64,000 nt of DNA from CAVPOO01 sp963707015 (GTDB lineage Bacteria; Pseudomonadota; Gammaproteobacteria; Thiohalobacterales; Thiohalobacteraceae), in assembly GCA_963707015.1 (NCBI GenBank), contig CAVPOO010000022.1, positions 1 to 64,000 of the forward strand. Reading direction: 5' to 3'. Shown here piece after piece: positions 1-9,150 of this stretch. A program made the position numbers and the translations under genes. Positions within the stretch are counted from its first letter, which is position 1, and the number at the start of each line of letters is the position of its first letter. The notes under the pieces were generated by a model. That model saw only the letters and a program-made list of their open reading frames with translations. It had not been told where the DNA came from and did no database searches.

Positions 1-426
1 GACAGCTACGACCGTTACCTGGTGCGCATCGAGGAGATGCGGCAGGCCAACCGCCTCATCCGCCAATGTGTCGACTGGCTGCGCCAGCACCCGGGGCCGG
101 TCATCATCGAGGACCGCAAGATCGCCCCGCCGCCGCGCGAGGAGATGAAGGCGGACATGGAAGCGCTCATCCACCATTTCAAGCTCTTCACCGAGGGTTA
201 CTGCGTGCCGGCCGGCGAGGCCTATGCGGCGGTCGAGCACCCGAAGGGCGAATTCGGTGTCTATCTGATCTCGGATGGCGCGAACAAGCCGTATCGCGTC
301 AAGGTGCGTGCGCCGGGCTTTGCCCACCTTGCCGGTCTCGACGAAATGGTCCGCGGTCACATGCTCGCCGATGTGGTCGCGGTGATCGGGACCCAGGACA
401 TTGTCTTCGGGGAGATTGACCGCTGA
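1..426 (+). CDS. nuoD: NADH-quinone oxidoreductase subunit D, C-terminal part
   Basis: This is the last 141 codons of the 49-kDa subunit of complex I; the gene starts left of the window. NuoD lies in the peripheral arm and helps form the quinone pocket with NuoB. The reading frame is open from base 1. The tail carries the usual end of the family: PYRVKVRAPGFAHLAGLDE, then a GDVVAVIGTQDIVFGEIDR-like ending, here LADVVAVIGTQDIVFGEIDR. The stop TGA at 424-426 overlaps the nuoE start by one base, as expected in a translationally coupled nuo operon. Identification is from memory of the family and is secure; only the length of the missing part is unknown. Confidence 0.96.
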   Translation, partial: DSYDRYLVRIEEMRQANRLIRQCVDWLRQHPGPVIIEDRKIAPPPREEMKADMEALIHHFKLFTEGYCVPAGEAYAAVEHPKGEFGVYLISDGANKPYRVKVRAPGFAHLAGLDEMVRGHMLADVVAVIGTQDIVFGEIDR

Positions 427-941
427 TGAGCTCCGGCACGCAACCGACACCGGCCCGCAAGGCGGATCTGCTTCCCGCGCAGCTGCGCGCCGAGATCGAC
501 CGCTGGCTGGTGAAGTATCCGCCGGACCAGAAACAGTCGGCGGTGCTGTCCGCCCTGCACGCCGTGCAGGCGCACAAGGGCTGGCTGACGACGGAGTGGC
601 TGGATGCGGTCGCGGACTACCTGGATATGCCGCCGGTATCGGTCTACGAAGTGGCGACCTTCTACTCGATGCTGGAGCTCAAGCCGGTCGGGCGGCACAT
701 GGTGGCGATCTGCAAGAACATCTCCTGCATGTTGTGCGGCGCCGACGATATCGTCACGCATGTCGAGAACAAGCTGGGCATCCGCCTGGGTGAGACGACG
801 CCGGACAACCGCATCACGTTGAAGCAGGAGGAGGAGTGCCTCGCGGCCTGCGCGGGTGGGCCGATGATGACCGTCGATGGTCACTATCACGAGAATCTCA
901 CACCGGAAAAGGTGGACGAGATTCTGGACAGCCTGAAATGA
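426..941 (+). CDS. nuoE: NADH-quinone oxidoreductase subunit E (24-kDa, [2Fe-2S] N1a)
   Basis: A 171-residue thioredoxin-like subunit of the NADH-dehydrogenase module of complex I, located in the cytoplasmic arm. The four cluster ligands are visible: the first two in CKNISCMLCG (about residues 97-105) and the second pair in CLAACAGGPMM (about 139-147), the standard C-x4-5-C ... C-x3-C spacing for the N1a [2Fe-2S] centre. The helical N-terminal half contains the family signature PPVSVYEVATFYSML. The start ATG overlaps the nuoD stop (TGATG), and nuoF follows after 15 bases, so it is translated within the nuo operon. Length is typical and nothing is odd. Confidence 0.97.
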   Translation: MSSGTQPTPARKADLLPAQLRAEIDRWLVKYPPDQKQSAVLSALHAVQAHKGWLTTEWLDAVADYLDMPPVSVYEVATFYSMLELKPVGRHMVAICKNISCMLCGADDIVTHVENKLGIRLGETTPDNRITLKQEEECLAACAGGPMMTVDGHYHENLTPEKVDEILDSLK

Positions 942-956
942 GGGCGGGGTGCAGCG

Positions 957-2255
957 ATGGTGAATGAAGTCTGTTTCGCGACACTGCAGTTTGAGGAACC
1001 CTGGACGCTCGACAACTATCTCAAGGTCGGGGGTTACCAGGCGTGGCAGAAGATCCTGGACGACAAGACACCGCCGGAGACCATTATCGATGAGGTCAAG
1101 AAGTCCGGTCTGCGCGGACGCGGCGGCGCGGGCTTCCCGACCGGCCTGAAGTGGAGCTTCATGCCGCGCAATGCGCCGGTCCAGAAGTATCTGGTATGCA
1201 ATTCCGACGAATCAGAGCCGGGTACCTGCAAGGACCGGGACATCCTGCGCTACAACCCGCACGCGCTGATCGAGGGCATGGCCATCGGCGCCTATGCCAT
1301 GGGCGCGACGGTCGGTTACAACTACATGCGCGGTGAATTCCACCATGAACCCTTCGAGCGCTTCGAGCACGCGCTGAAGGAGGCCTACGAGGCCGGTTAC
1401 CTCGGCACGAATCTGCGCGGATCCGGGGTCGATTTCGATCTCTACAGTCACCTCGGAGCCGGCGCGTATATCTGCGGTGAGGAAACGGCGCTGCTGAATT
1501 CTCTCGAGGGCAAAAAGGGGCAGCCGCGTTTCAAGCCGCCCTTTCCCGCCAATTTCGGGCTCTACGGGCGGCCGACGACCATCAACAACACGGAGAGTCT
1601 GGCCTCGGTGCCGTCCATCATGCGCAACGGCGGCGAGTGGTTCCTCAAGCTCGGCAAACCGAATAACGGCGGATGCAAGCTGTTTTCCATCTCCGGGCAT
1701 GTCAACAAACCGGGTAACTATGAGGTGCCGATGGGCATCCCCTTCCGGGAACTGCTGGAGATGGCGGGCGGCGTACGCGACGGTCATGCCCTGAAGGCCG
1801 TCATCCCGGGTGGCTCGTCCATGCCGGTATTGCCCGCCGACATCATCATGGAATGCGACATGGACTACGACTCGCTGTCCAAGGTCGGTTCCGCGCTTGG
1901 CTCGGGCGGCATGATCGTGATGGACGACTCGACCTGTATGGTGCGGGCGCTGCTGCGGATTGCCCGCTTCTACTATGCCGAGTCCTGCGGCCAGTGCACA
2001 CCCTGCCGTGAGGGTACCGGCTGGATGTACCGGGTCATCAAACGCATCGAGGAAGGGCAGGGCAGACCGGAAGACCTCGACCTGCTGGAGAGCGCGGCGG
2101 GCCAGATCGAGGGTCACACGATCTGCGCCTTCGGTGACGCCGCGGCATGGCCGGTACAGAGTTTCCTCAAACATTTCCGCGACGAGTTCGAGTATCACGT
2201 CCGGCACAGGCGCTGCCTGGTCGGCAGCGGGACGACCGCGGGTGCGGCGGCATGA
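957..2255 (+). CDS. nuoF: NADH-quinone oxidoreductase subunit F (51-kDa, NADH/FMN binding)
   Basis: A 432-residue subunit that binds NADH, FMN and the N3 [4Fe-4S] cluster and takes the first electrons into complex I. The glycine-rich nucleotide/FMN loop GRGGAGFPTGLKW is near residue 55, and the SDESEPGTCKDR segment that contacts FMN follows. The N3 ligands are ESCGQCTPCREGT (cysteines near 343-349) and the later HTICAFGDAAAWP. The ATG at 957 follows the nuoE stop by 15 bases. The stop overlaps the nuoG start as ATGA. Full length for the family. Confidence 0.98.
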   Translation: MVNEVCFATLQFEEPWTLDNYLKVGGYQAWQKILDDKTPPETIIDEVKKSGLRGRGGAGFPTGLKWSFMPRNAPVQKYLVCNSDESEPGTCKDRDILRYNPHALIEGMAIGAYAMGATVGYNYMRGEFHHEPFERFEHALKEAYEAGYLGTNLRGSGVDFDLYSHLGAGAYICGEETALLNSLEGKKGQPRFKPPFPANFGLYGRPTTINNTESLASVPSIMRNGGEWFLKLGKPNNGGCKLFSISGHVNKPGNYEVPMGIPFRELLEMAGGVRDGHALKAVIPGGSSMPVLPADIIMECDMDYDSLSKVGSALGSGGMIVMDDSTCMVRALLRIARFYYAESCGQCTPCREGTGWMYRVIKRIEEGQGRPEDLDLLESAAGQIEGHTICAFGDAAAWPVQSFLKHFRDEFEYHVRHRRCLVGSGTTAGAAA

Positions 2256-4654
2256 GTGCCCGGCCGGACATTCCCGCCGAGGATCTGGTCACCGTCGAGA
2301 TCGACGGCAAGCCCTATCAGGCGGCCCGGGGCACGATGATCATCGAGGTGACGGACGCCGCCGGCATCGAGGTGCCGCGCTTCTGCTATCACAAGAAGCT
2401 GCCGATCGCGGCCAACTGCCGCATGTGTCTGGTCCAGGTCGAGAAGGCGCCCAAGCCCCTGCCGGCCTGCGCCACACCGGTCGCCGACGGCATGAAGATC
2501 TCTACCCGCAGCGAATTCGCGCGCAATGCGCAGAAGGCGGTGATGGAGTTCCTGCTCATCAATCATCCGCTGGATTGCCCTATTTGCGATCAGGGCGGGG
2601 AGTGCGAACTGCAGGACCTGGCGCTGGGCTATGGGCGCGGTGTCTCGCGCTTCGCGGAAGGCAAGCGGGTCGTCAAGGACAAGAATATCGGCCCGCTGAT
2701 CGCGACGGACATGACGCGCTGCATTCTGTGCACGCGCTGCGTGCGTTTCCTGGAAGTGATCGCCGGTCACAAGGAGCTGGGCGGCACCGGTCGCGGCGAG
2801 AATGTGGAGATCGGCACCTATATCGAACGGGCGATCGAATCCGAGCTGTCGGGCAATGTCATCGATGTCTGCCCGGTGGGCGCCCTGACCTCGAAGCCGT
2901 TCCGCTTCCGCGCCCGTGCCTGGGAGCTGAGCGAGCACGCGGGAATCGCAGCGCACGACGCCATGGGCTCGAATTTGCTCCTGCACACCCTCCGCGGCAA
3001 GGTGATGCGCGTGGTTCCCCGGGAGAATGAGGCGATCAATGAGGTCTGGCTTGCGGATCGCGACCGCTTCAGCTACGCGGGGCTGTACAGTGCCGACCGC
3101 GTCGCGGCGCCCATGGTCAGGCAGGATGGCGTGTGGCGTGAGACCGGTTGGGATGCCGCACTGGCGGCTGCCGTCGCCGGCCTGCGCAAGATCATCGACA
3201 ACCACGATCAGGGCGCGCTCGGCGTGCTGGTCTCACCGACGGCGACGCTCGAGGAGATGTATCTGCTGCGCCGGCTGGCCGATGGGCTCGGTTGCAGCAA
3301 CATCGATCACCGGCTGCGCCAGGCGGATTTTTCGGATCAGGACTCGGCGCCGCTGTTCCCCTGGCTGGGGCAGACGATCGAGGCGCTGGAATCGCGCGAT
3401 GCCGTGCTGCTGATCGGCTCCAATGTGCGCAAGGAGCAGCCGATCGCGGCTCACCGTCTGCGCAAGGCGAGCCTGGCCGGGGCCGGGATCATGGTGATCA
3501 ATCCGGTCGACTTCGATTTTCACTTCGCCGTCGCGCACAAGGCGATCGTCCGGCCCTCGGCCATGGTCGGCGAGCTTGCGGCGGTTGCCGCGGCGCTGCT
3601 GGCAGGCACGGGCAAGACCGCCCCGGCCGCGCTCCAGGCGCTGGTCGGCGCGGCGCAACCCGCGGACCCGCATCGCGCCATGGCCGACGCCCTGCGCGAG
3701 GCCCGCGGGGCCAGCGTCCTGCTGGGCAGCCTGGCGACGGCCCATCCGGACTTTGCGACGCTGCGCTCGCTGGCGGCGCTGATCGCCGCGCTTGGCGGCG
3801 CGACCCTCGGTTATCTGCCCGAGGCGGCGAACAGCGCGGGCGGCTGGCTTGCCGGTGTGCTGCCGCACCGGGGAGCGGCGCACGAGCCGCGCGATGTGGC
3901 GGGGCTGCATGCCAGGGCCATGCTGGAGGCGCCGCGGCGCGGCTATCTGCTGTTCGGCGTCGAGCCCGAGTTCGATACCCTGAATGCCTCGCTCGCGCAC
4001 CATGCCATGCAGCAGGCCGAGTCTGTGGTGGTCATGGCGCCCTTCGCGAGTGACGCGACCCGGGCCTATGCCAACGTGATTCTGCCCATCGCACCCTTCT
4101 CGGAGACCTCCGGGACCTTCGTGAACGCGGAAGGACGCTGGCAGAGTTTCGCCGGGGCGGCGAGCCCGGTGGGCGAGTCGCGGCCCGGGTGGAAGGCACT
4201 CCGGGTGCTGGGCAATCTGCTGGAGCTGGACGGCTTCGATTACCTCTCATCCGAGGCGGTGCGCGATGAGTTGCGCGGGCGCCTCGGCGACACGCGGCCC
4301 GACAACAGCCTGTCCACCTTCCATGGCGCGCGCGCCGCGTGGGGATCCGGCGGTCTGGAACGGGTCGGTGAGGTGCCGGGCTACGCCCTCGACCCCCTGG
4401 TTCGGCGTGCGGCACCCCTGCAGCAGACCGCGGATGCGGCGGCGGGCTGGATCGCGCTGTCGCCGGCGGACGCACAACGCCTGAATCTTCGGGACGCAGA
4501 CCAGGCCGAGGTCGGCCAGGAGACCGGCCGGGTGGTGCTGCAGGTGCGCGTGGATGCGCGTGTTCCGGCGGGCGCGGCCTGGTTGCCCGCCGCCAGCCGC
4601 GAGACCGCGGAGCTGGGTATGAATTTTGGCACGCTAACCGTGAAGCCGGTCTGA
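2252..4654 (+). CDS. nuoG: NADH-quinone oxidoreductase subunit G (75-kDa iron-sulfur)
   Basis: An 800-residue peripheral-arm subunit that carries several Fe-S clusters between NuoF and the quinone site. I chose ATG 2252 because it overlaps the nuoF stop (ATGA) and gives a normal N-terminus; an upstream in-frame extension to 2147 would lie inside nuoF. The N-terminal ferredoxin-like domain has CYHKKLPIAANCRMC plus a later Cys. It is followed by the His-Cys segment HPLDCPICDQGGECELQD and by CILCTRCVRFLEV with DVCPVGAL. The rest is the molybdopterin-oxidoreductase-like domain, which is catalytically inactive in this family. It sits between nuoF and nuoH in the standard order. Confidence 0.97.
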   Translation: MSARPDIPAEDLVTVEIDGKPYQAARGTMIIEVTDAAGIEVPRFCYHKKLPIAANCRMCLVQVEKAPKPLPACATPVADGMKISTRSEFARNAQKAVMEFLLINHPLDCPICDQGGECELQDLALGYGRGVSRFAEGKRVVKDKNIGPLIATDMTRCILCTRCVRFLEVIAGHKELGGTGRGENVEIGTYIERAIESELSGNVIDVCPVGALTSKPFRFRARAWELSEHAGIAAHDAMGSNLLLHTLRGKVMRVVPRENEAINEVWLADRDRFSYAGLYSADRVAAPMVRQDGVWRETGWDAALAAAVAGLRKIIDNHDQGALGVLVSPTATLEEMYLLRRLADGLGCSNIDHRLRQADFSDQDSAPLFPWLGQTIEALESRDAVLLIGSNVRKEQPIAAHRLRKASLAGAGIMVINPVDFDFHFAVAHKAIVRPSAMVGELAAVAAALLAGTGKTAPAALQALVGAAQPADPHRAMADALREARGASVLLGSLATAHPDFATLRSLAALIAALGGATLGYLPEAANSAGGWLAGVLPHRGAAHEPRDVAGLHARAMLEAPRRGYLLFGVEPEFDTLNASLAHHAMQQAESVVVMAPFASDATRAYANVILPIAPFSETSGTFVNAEGRWQSFAGAASPVGESRPGWKALRVLGNLLELDGFDYLSSEAVRDELRGRLGDTRPDNSLSTFHGARAAWGSGGLERVGEVPGYALDPLVRRAAPLQQTADAAAGWIALSPADAQRLNLRDADQAEVGQETGRVVLQVRVDARVPAGAAWLPAASRETAELGMNFGTLTVKPV

Positions 4655-4658
4655 AACG

Positions 4659-5669
4659 ATGCTCGAGGATCTGATCGAAACCGTCATCATCGTCGCCAAG
4701 ATCGTGGCGATTCTGATCCCGCTGATGCTGGGCGTGGCGTACCTGACCTTTGCCGAACGCAAGCTCATCGGCTACATGCAGGTGCGCATCGGCCCCAACC
4801 GGGTGGGTCCGCGCGGCTGGCTGCAGCCGATCGCCGATGCGGTCAAGCTGCTGATGAAGGAAGTCATCATTCCGACCAATGCGAACCGCTTTCTGTTCGT
4901 GATTGCCCCCATCCTGTCCATCATGCCGGCGCTGGCGGCCTGGGCGGTGATTCCCTTCGATAACGGGGTGATGCTGGCCGACATCGATGCCGGGCTGCTG
5001 TATGTGCTGGCGCTGACGTCCATGGGGGTGTACGGCGTGATCATCGCCGGCTGGGGATCGAACTCGAAATATGCCCTGCTGGGCGCCATGCGTTCGGCCG
5101 CCCAGGTCGTTGCCTACGAAATCGCCATGGGCTTTGCCCTGGTCGGCGTGTTGATCGCCGGAGGCAGCCTGAATCTCAACGATATCGTGCTGGCCCAGCA
5201 AGGCAGTATTCTGCACTGGTTCTGGCTGCCGCTGCTGCCGCTGTTCCTGATCTACTTCATCTCGGGTGTTGCGGAGACGAACCGGGCGCCCTTTGACGTC
5301 GCGGAAGGCGAGTCGGAGATCGTGGCCGGATTCCATGTCGAGTACTCGGGCATGACGTTCGCCATCTTCTTCCTGGCCGAATACGCCAACATGATCCTGA
5401 TCGCGACGCTGACCGCGGTGCTGTTCCTGGGCGGCTGGCTGTCGCCCTTCGAGGGCATCCCGGTGATCGGCGCGCCCAGTATCTTCTGGCTGCTGATCAA
5501 GATTGCCTTCTTCCTGTTCTTCTTCCTGTGGTTTCGCGCAACCTTTCCCCGCTACCGTTACGACCAGATCATGCGCCTGGGCTGGAAGGTCTTCATCCCC
5601 ATCACCATCGTCTGGCTGCTGGTCGAGGGTGCGGCGGTCGTGGCCGGCGTCGGGCCGTGGTTTGATTAG
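4659..5669 (+). CDS. nuoH: NADH-quinone oxidoreductase subunit H
   Basis: A 336-residue membrane subunit (ND1 homologue) that joins the membrane arm to the peripheral arm and forms part of the quinone-access channel. About eight hydrophobic segments are visible. The conserved loop motifs ERKLIGYMQVRIGPNRVGP (near residue 28) and AETNRAPFDVAEGESEIV with GFHVEYSG (near residue 205) are diagnostic. The gene starts four bases after the nuoG stop and is followed closely by nuoI. Full length, no oddities. Confidence 0.98.
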   Translation: MLEDLIETVIIVAKIVAILIPLMLGVAYLTFAERKLIGYMQVRIGPNRVGPRGWLQPIADAVKLLMKEVIIPTNANRFLFVIAPILSIMPALAAWAVIPFDNGVMLADIDAGLLYVLALTSMGVYGVIIAGWGSNSKYALLGAMRSAAQVVAYEIAMGFALVGVLIAGGSLNLNDIVLAQQGSILHWFWLPLLPLFLIYFISGVAETNRAPFDVAEGESEIVAGFHVEYSGMTFAIFFLAEYANMILIATLTAVLFLGGWLSPFEGIPVIGAPSIFWLLIKIAFFLFFFLWFRATFPRYRYDQIMRLGWKVFIPITIVWLLVEGAAVVAGVGPWFD

Positions 5670-5695
5670 CCCGGGTGATACTCAAGGACAGCCGC

Positions 5696-6187
5696 ATGAT
5701 CACGACCATCCGCAACTACGTAAAGAGCCTGCTGCTGTGGGAGTTGATCCTCGGCCTGCGCCTGACGGGCCGCTACCTTTTTTCGCGCAAGATCACGATC
5801 CAGTATCCCGAGGAGAAGACGCCCCAGTCCCCGCGCTTTCGCGGCCTGCATGCCCTGCGCCGCTACCCGAATGGCGAAGAGCGCTGTATTGCCTGCAAGC
5901 TGTGCGAGGCGGTGTGTCCGGCGCTCGCCATCACCATCGAGGCGCAACCGCGCGACGACGGAACGCGCCGCACCACGCGCTACGATATCGATCTTTTCAA
6001 ATGCATTTTCTGCGGCTTCTGTGAAGAGTCCTGCCCGGTGGATTCCATCGTCGAGACGCGTGTCTACGAATATCACTTCGAGAACCGCGGCGAACAGATC
6101 ATGACCAAGGACAAGCTGCTGGCGATTGGGGACAAATTCGAGGCCGAGATCGCCGCCGACCGGGCCGCGGATGCGGCATTCCGCTAG
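5696..6187 (+). CDS. nuoI: NADH-quinone oxidoreductase subunit I (two [4Fe-4S])
   Basis: A 163-residue ferredoxin-like subunit carrying clusters N6a and N6b, which pass electrons toward N2 and quinone. Two Cys motifs are present: CIACKLCEAVCP (near residue 64) and CIFCGFCEESCP (near residue 104). ATG 5696 is preferred over the in-frame GTG at 5675, because AAGGA lies eight bases upstream of the ATG and the resulting protein, starting MITTIRNYVKSLLLWE, has the usual family length. It lies between nuoH and nuoJ in the operon. Confidence 0.97.
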   Translation: MITTIRNYVKSLLLWELILGLRLTGRYLFSRKITIQYPEEKTPQSPRFRGLHALRRYPNGEERCIACKLCEAVCPALAITIEAQPRDDGTRRTTRYDIDLFKCIFCGFCEESCPVDSIVETRVYEYHFENRGEQIMTKDKLLAIGDKFEAEIAADRAADAAFR

Positions 6188-6205
6188 CCAGGGACACCCG
6201 AAACC

Positions 6206-6811
6206 ATGACCTTTGAGAAGTTCGTCTTTTACGTGTTTGCGCTCATCCTGGTCTATGCGGCCGTGCGGGTGATCACCGTGCGCAACCCCGTGCACGCGGT
6301 GCTGCACCTGGTGCTGGCATTCTTCAGCTGCGCCGCCATCTGGCTGCTCCTGGAAGCCGAGTTTCTGGCCATTACCCTGGTGCTGGTCTACGTCGGTGCG
6401 GTAATGGTGCTGTTCCTGTTCGTGGTCATGATGCTGGACATCAATGTCGCGCCGCTGCGCGAGGGCTTCATCCGCTATCTCCCCGTCGGTGCAGCCGTTG
6501 CGGCCCTGATGATCTTCGAGATGTTTCTCGTGGTCGGCGCCAGGTATTTCGGCGCGCAGGTCGTGCCGGTGCCGCCGGGACATGGTCCGGACTACAGCAA
6601 TACCCGCGAGCTCGGCAGTGTGCTGTATACCGATTACGTCTATCCGTTCGAGATCGCCGCGGTGATTCTGCTGGTCGCGATCATCGCCGCGATCGCCCTG
6701 ACCATGCGGCGCCGGCCGCAAACCAAATACCAGAATCCCTCGCAGCAGGTGATCGTGCGGCGGGACGAGCGGGTACGACTGGTGCGTATGAACGCGGAGA
6801 AAAAGCGCTAA
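6206..6811 (+). CDS. nuoJ: NADH-quinone oxidoreductase subunit J
   Basis: A 201-residue membrane subunit (ND6 homologue) with about five transmembrane helices. The third contains the conserved LVLVYVGAVMVLFLFVVMML segment, the pi-bulge helix that couples quinone chemistry to the proton path. The C-terminus is basic and soluble. It begins 18 bases after nuoI. The 44-base gap to nuoK is one of the longer gaps in this operon; I see no terminator or clear regulatory site in it. Confidence 0.97.
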   Translation: MTFEKFVFYVFALILVYAAVRVITVRNPVHAVLHLVLAFFSCAAIWLLLEAEFLAITLVLVYVGAVMVLFLFVVMMLDINVAPLREGFIRYLPVGAAVAALMIFEMFLVVGARYFGAQVVPVPPGHGPDYSNTRELGSVLYTDYVYPFEIAAVILLVAIIAAIALTMRRRPQTKYQNPSQQVIVRRDERVRLVRMNAEKKR

Positions 6812-6855
6812 GAGACGCACCTCGTGCAGACGGGGACCGGGACTGACTTGCGAGC

Positions 6856-7161
6856 ATGATTGCACTTTCTGACTATCTGATACTGGGCGCCATCCTGTTT
6901 GGCCTGAGCGTGGCGGGGATATTTCTCAACCGCAAGAATGTCATCATTCTGCTGATGTCGATCGAGCTCATGCTGCTCGCCGTCAACACCAACTTCGTGG
7001 CGTTCTCGTATTTTCTCGGGGATACCGCGGGCCAGGTGTTCGTGTTTTTCATCCTCACGGTGGCGGCCGCAGAATCGGCGATCGGGCTCGCCATCCTGAT
7101 TGTGCTGTTCCGCAACCGCCACACCATCAATGTGGACGACCTGAACAGCATGAAGGGATAA
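6856..7161 (+). CDS. nuoK: NADH-quinone oxidoreductase subunit K
   Basis: A 101-residue, three-helix membrane subunit (ND4L homologue). The buried glutamates needed for proton transfer are visible in the second helix (IELMLLAVN) and the third helix (AAAESAIGLAILIVLFR). The gene shares one base with the nuoL start (TAATG type overlap at 7161). Length is exactly that expected. Confidence 0.97.
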   Translation: MIALSDYLILGAILFGLSVAGIFLNRKNVIILLMSIELMLLAVNTNFVAFSYFLGDTAGQVFVFFILTVAAAESAIGLAILIVLFRNRHTINVDDLNSMKG

Positions 7162-9119
7162 TGGATATGGAGCTCGTCTACCTTGCCATCCCGCTCGCAC
7201 CGCTGTTCGGCGCCATTGTCGCGGGCGTGTTCGGCCGCCAGATCAGCCGCGCCGGCGCGCACTGGGTCGCTATCCTCGGCGTCGCGGTGTCCTTTGCCCT
7301 GTCGCTGGTGGTCTTCAAGCACATCGTCATCGACAAAGCCGGCCCCTTCAACGGCGCGGTCTACACCTGGATGGTCTCGGACGGCATCCGCTTCGAGGTG
7401 GGCTTTCTGATCGATAATCTGTCGGCCCTGATGATGACCGTCGTCACCTTCGTCTCGCTGATGGTGCACATCTACACCATCGGCTATATGCACGACGATC
7501 CGGGCTACAAGCGTTTTTTCAGTTACATCGCGCTGTTCACCTTCTCCATGCTCATGCTGGTGATGTCGAACAACTTCCTGCAGCTGTTTTTCGGCTGGGA
7601 GGCGGTCGGCGTGGTGTCGTACCTGCTGATCGGGTTCTGGTACAACCGGCCGACGGCGATCTTCGCCAATCTCAAGGCCTTCCTGGTCAACCGCGTGGGC
7701 GACTTCGGCTTCCTGCTCGGGATTGCCGCGGTGCTGATGTATTTCCACTCGCTGGATTACTACGATGTCTTCGCCGCGGCGCCGTCGATGGCGGACTTCA
7801 GCATCGAGGTGTTCCCCGGGCAGGCCTGGTCACTGATGTCGCTGATCTGCATCCTGCTGTTCGTCGGCGCCATGGGCAAATCGGCGCAGGTCCCGCTGCA
7901 TGTGTGGCTGCCCGACTCCATGGAAGGCCCGACCCCGATCTCGGCCCTGATCCACGCCGCCACCATGGTCACCGCCGGTATCTTCATGGTCGCCCGCATG
8001 TCGCCGCTGTTCGAGCTCTCGGAGACCGCGCTCAGCGTGGTGCTCGTCATCGGCGCAATCACGGCCCTGTTCATGGGGCTCGTCGGTATCGTGCAGAACG
8101 ATATCAAGCGGGTGATTGCCTATTCGACCATCTCCCAGCTCGGTTACATGGCCGTGGCGCTGGGCGCCTCGGCCTATGCCGCGGGCATCTTCCATCTGAT
8201 GACCCACGCCTTCTTCAAGGCGCTGCTGTTTCTGGCGGCGGGTTCGGTCATCATGGCCATGCACCACGAGCAGGATATCCGCAAGATGGGCGGCCTGCGA
8301 AAATACATGCCCATCACCTACGGGACGGCACTGATAGGCTCACTGGCGCTCAGCGGCATACCGGGCTTTGCCGGCTTTTTCTCCAAGGACGCCATCATCG
8401 AGGCGGTGCATGCCTCACACACCCCCGGCGCCGGCTTCGCCTACCTCTGTGTCCTGGCGGGTGTCTTCGTCACCGCCTTCTATACTTTCCGCCTGCTGTT
8501 TCTGGTCTTCCACGGCAAGGAGCGCATGGACGCCCACACCCGCGAGCATCTGCACGAGACCCCGGCGGTCGTGACCGTGCCGCTGGTGATGCTCGCCATC
8601 CCCTCGGTAGTCTCGGGCTATCTGATCGGTGAGATTCTGTTCGGCGGCTACTTTGCCGGATCGATCCATGTGCTGCCCGAACACAATGTGCTGGGACACC
8701 TGGCTGAGCACTATCACGGTGTCGGCAGCTTCATGCTGCACGGCATGCAGTCGCTGCCCTTCCTGCTGGCGGTCGCCGGCATAGTGAGCGCCTGGTACAT
8801 CTACATGAAGAATCCCGGCATTGCCGACGCGGCGGCACGGCGCTTCGCCTTCCTCTACCGGATGCTGGTCAACAAGTACGGCCTGGACGAATTCAATCAG
8901 GCGGTATTCGCCGGCGGCACACGCGGCATCGGCCGGGCGCTGTGGCGTATCGGGGACGCCGCGATTATCGACGGGCTGCTGGTCAACGGCAGCGCCCGGG
9001 TGGTTGGCTGGTTCGCCGCGGTGCTGCGGCAGGTCCAGACCGGCTATCTCTATCACTATGCCTTCGTCATGATCATTGGCCTGCTGGCTTTTCTGTCGTG
9101 GGCGGTATTCGGCCAATGA
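7161..9119 (+). CDS. nuoL: NADH-quinone oxidoreductase subunit L
   Basis: A 652-residue antiporter-like proton-pumping subunit at the distal end of the membrane arm (ND5 homologue). The proton_antipo_N and proton_antipo_M regions are clear: FFGWEAVGVVSYLLIGFW contains the TM5 glutamate and SAQVPLHVWLPDSMEGPTP the TM7 lysine region. Residues after about 480 include the lateral helix that runs along NuoM and NuoN. The first ATG (7161) overlaps the nuoK stop; a second ATG at 7167 is also possible. Normal length. Confidence 0.97.
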   Translation: MDMELVYLAIPLAPLFGAIVAGVFGRQISRAGAHWVAILGVAVSFALSLVVFKHIVIDKAGPFNGAVYTWMVSDGIRFEVGFLIDNLSALMMTVVTFVSLMVHIYTIGYMHDDPGYKRFFSYIALFTFSMLMLVMSNNFLQLFFGWEAVGVVSYLLIGFWYNRPTAIFANLKAFLVNRVGDFGFLLGIAAVLMYFHSLDYYDVFAAAPSMADFSIEVFPGQAWSLMSLICILLFVGAMGKSAQVPLHVWLPDSMEGPTPISALIHAATMVTAGIFMVARMSPLFELSETALSVVLVIGAITALFMGLVGIVQNDIKRVIAYSTISQLGYMAVALGASAYAAGIFHLMTHAFFKALLFLAAGSVIMAMHHEQDIRKMGGLRKYMPITYGTALIGSLALSGIPGFAGFFSKDAIIEAVHASHTPGAGFAYLCVLAGVFVTAFYTFRLLFLVFHGKERMDAHTREHLHETPAVVTVPLVMLAIPSVVSGYLIGEILFGGYFAGSIHVLPEHNVLGHLAEHYHGVGSFMLHGMQSLPFLLAVAGIVSAWYIYMKNPGIADAAARRFAFLYRMLVNKYGLDEFNQAVFAGGTRGIGRALWRIGDAAIIDGLLVNGSARVVGWFAAVLRQVQTGYLYHYAFVMIIGLLAFLSWAVFGQ

Positions 9120-9150
9120 ACCGGCACGGCAATCCGCAAAGGACCTTTCG

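Noticed and set aside
1212..2207. Long minus-strand open frame antisense to nuoF, and similar ones across the nuo genes
   Set aside because: They mirror GC-rich codon bias of the real genes, have no ribosome binding site, and read as His/Arg/Gln-rich noise.
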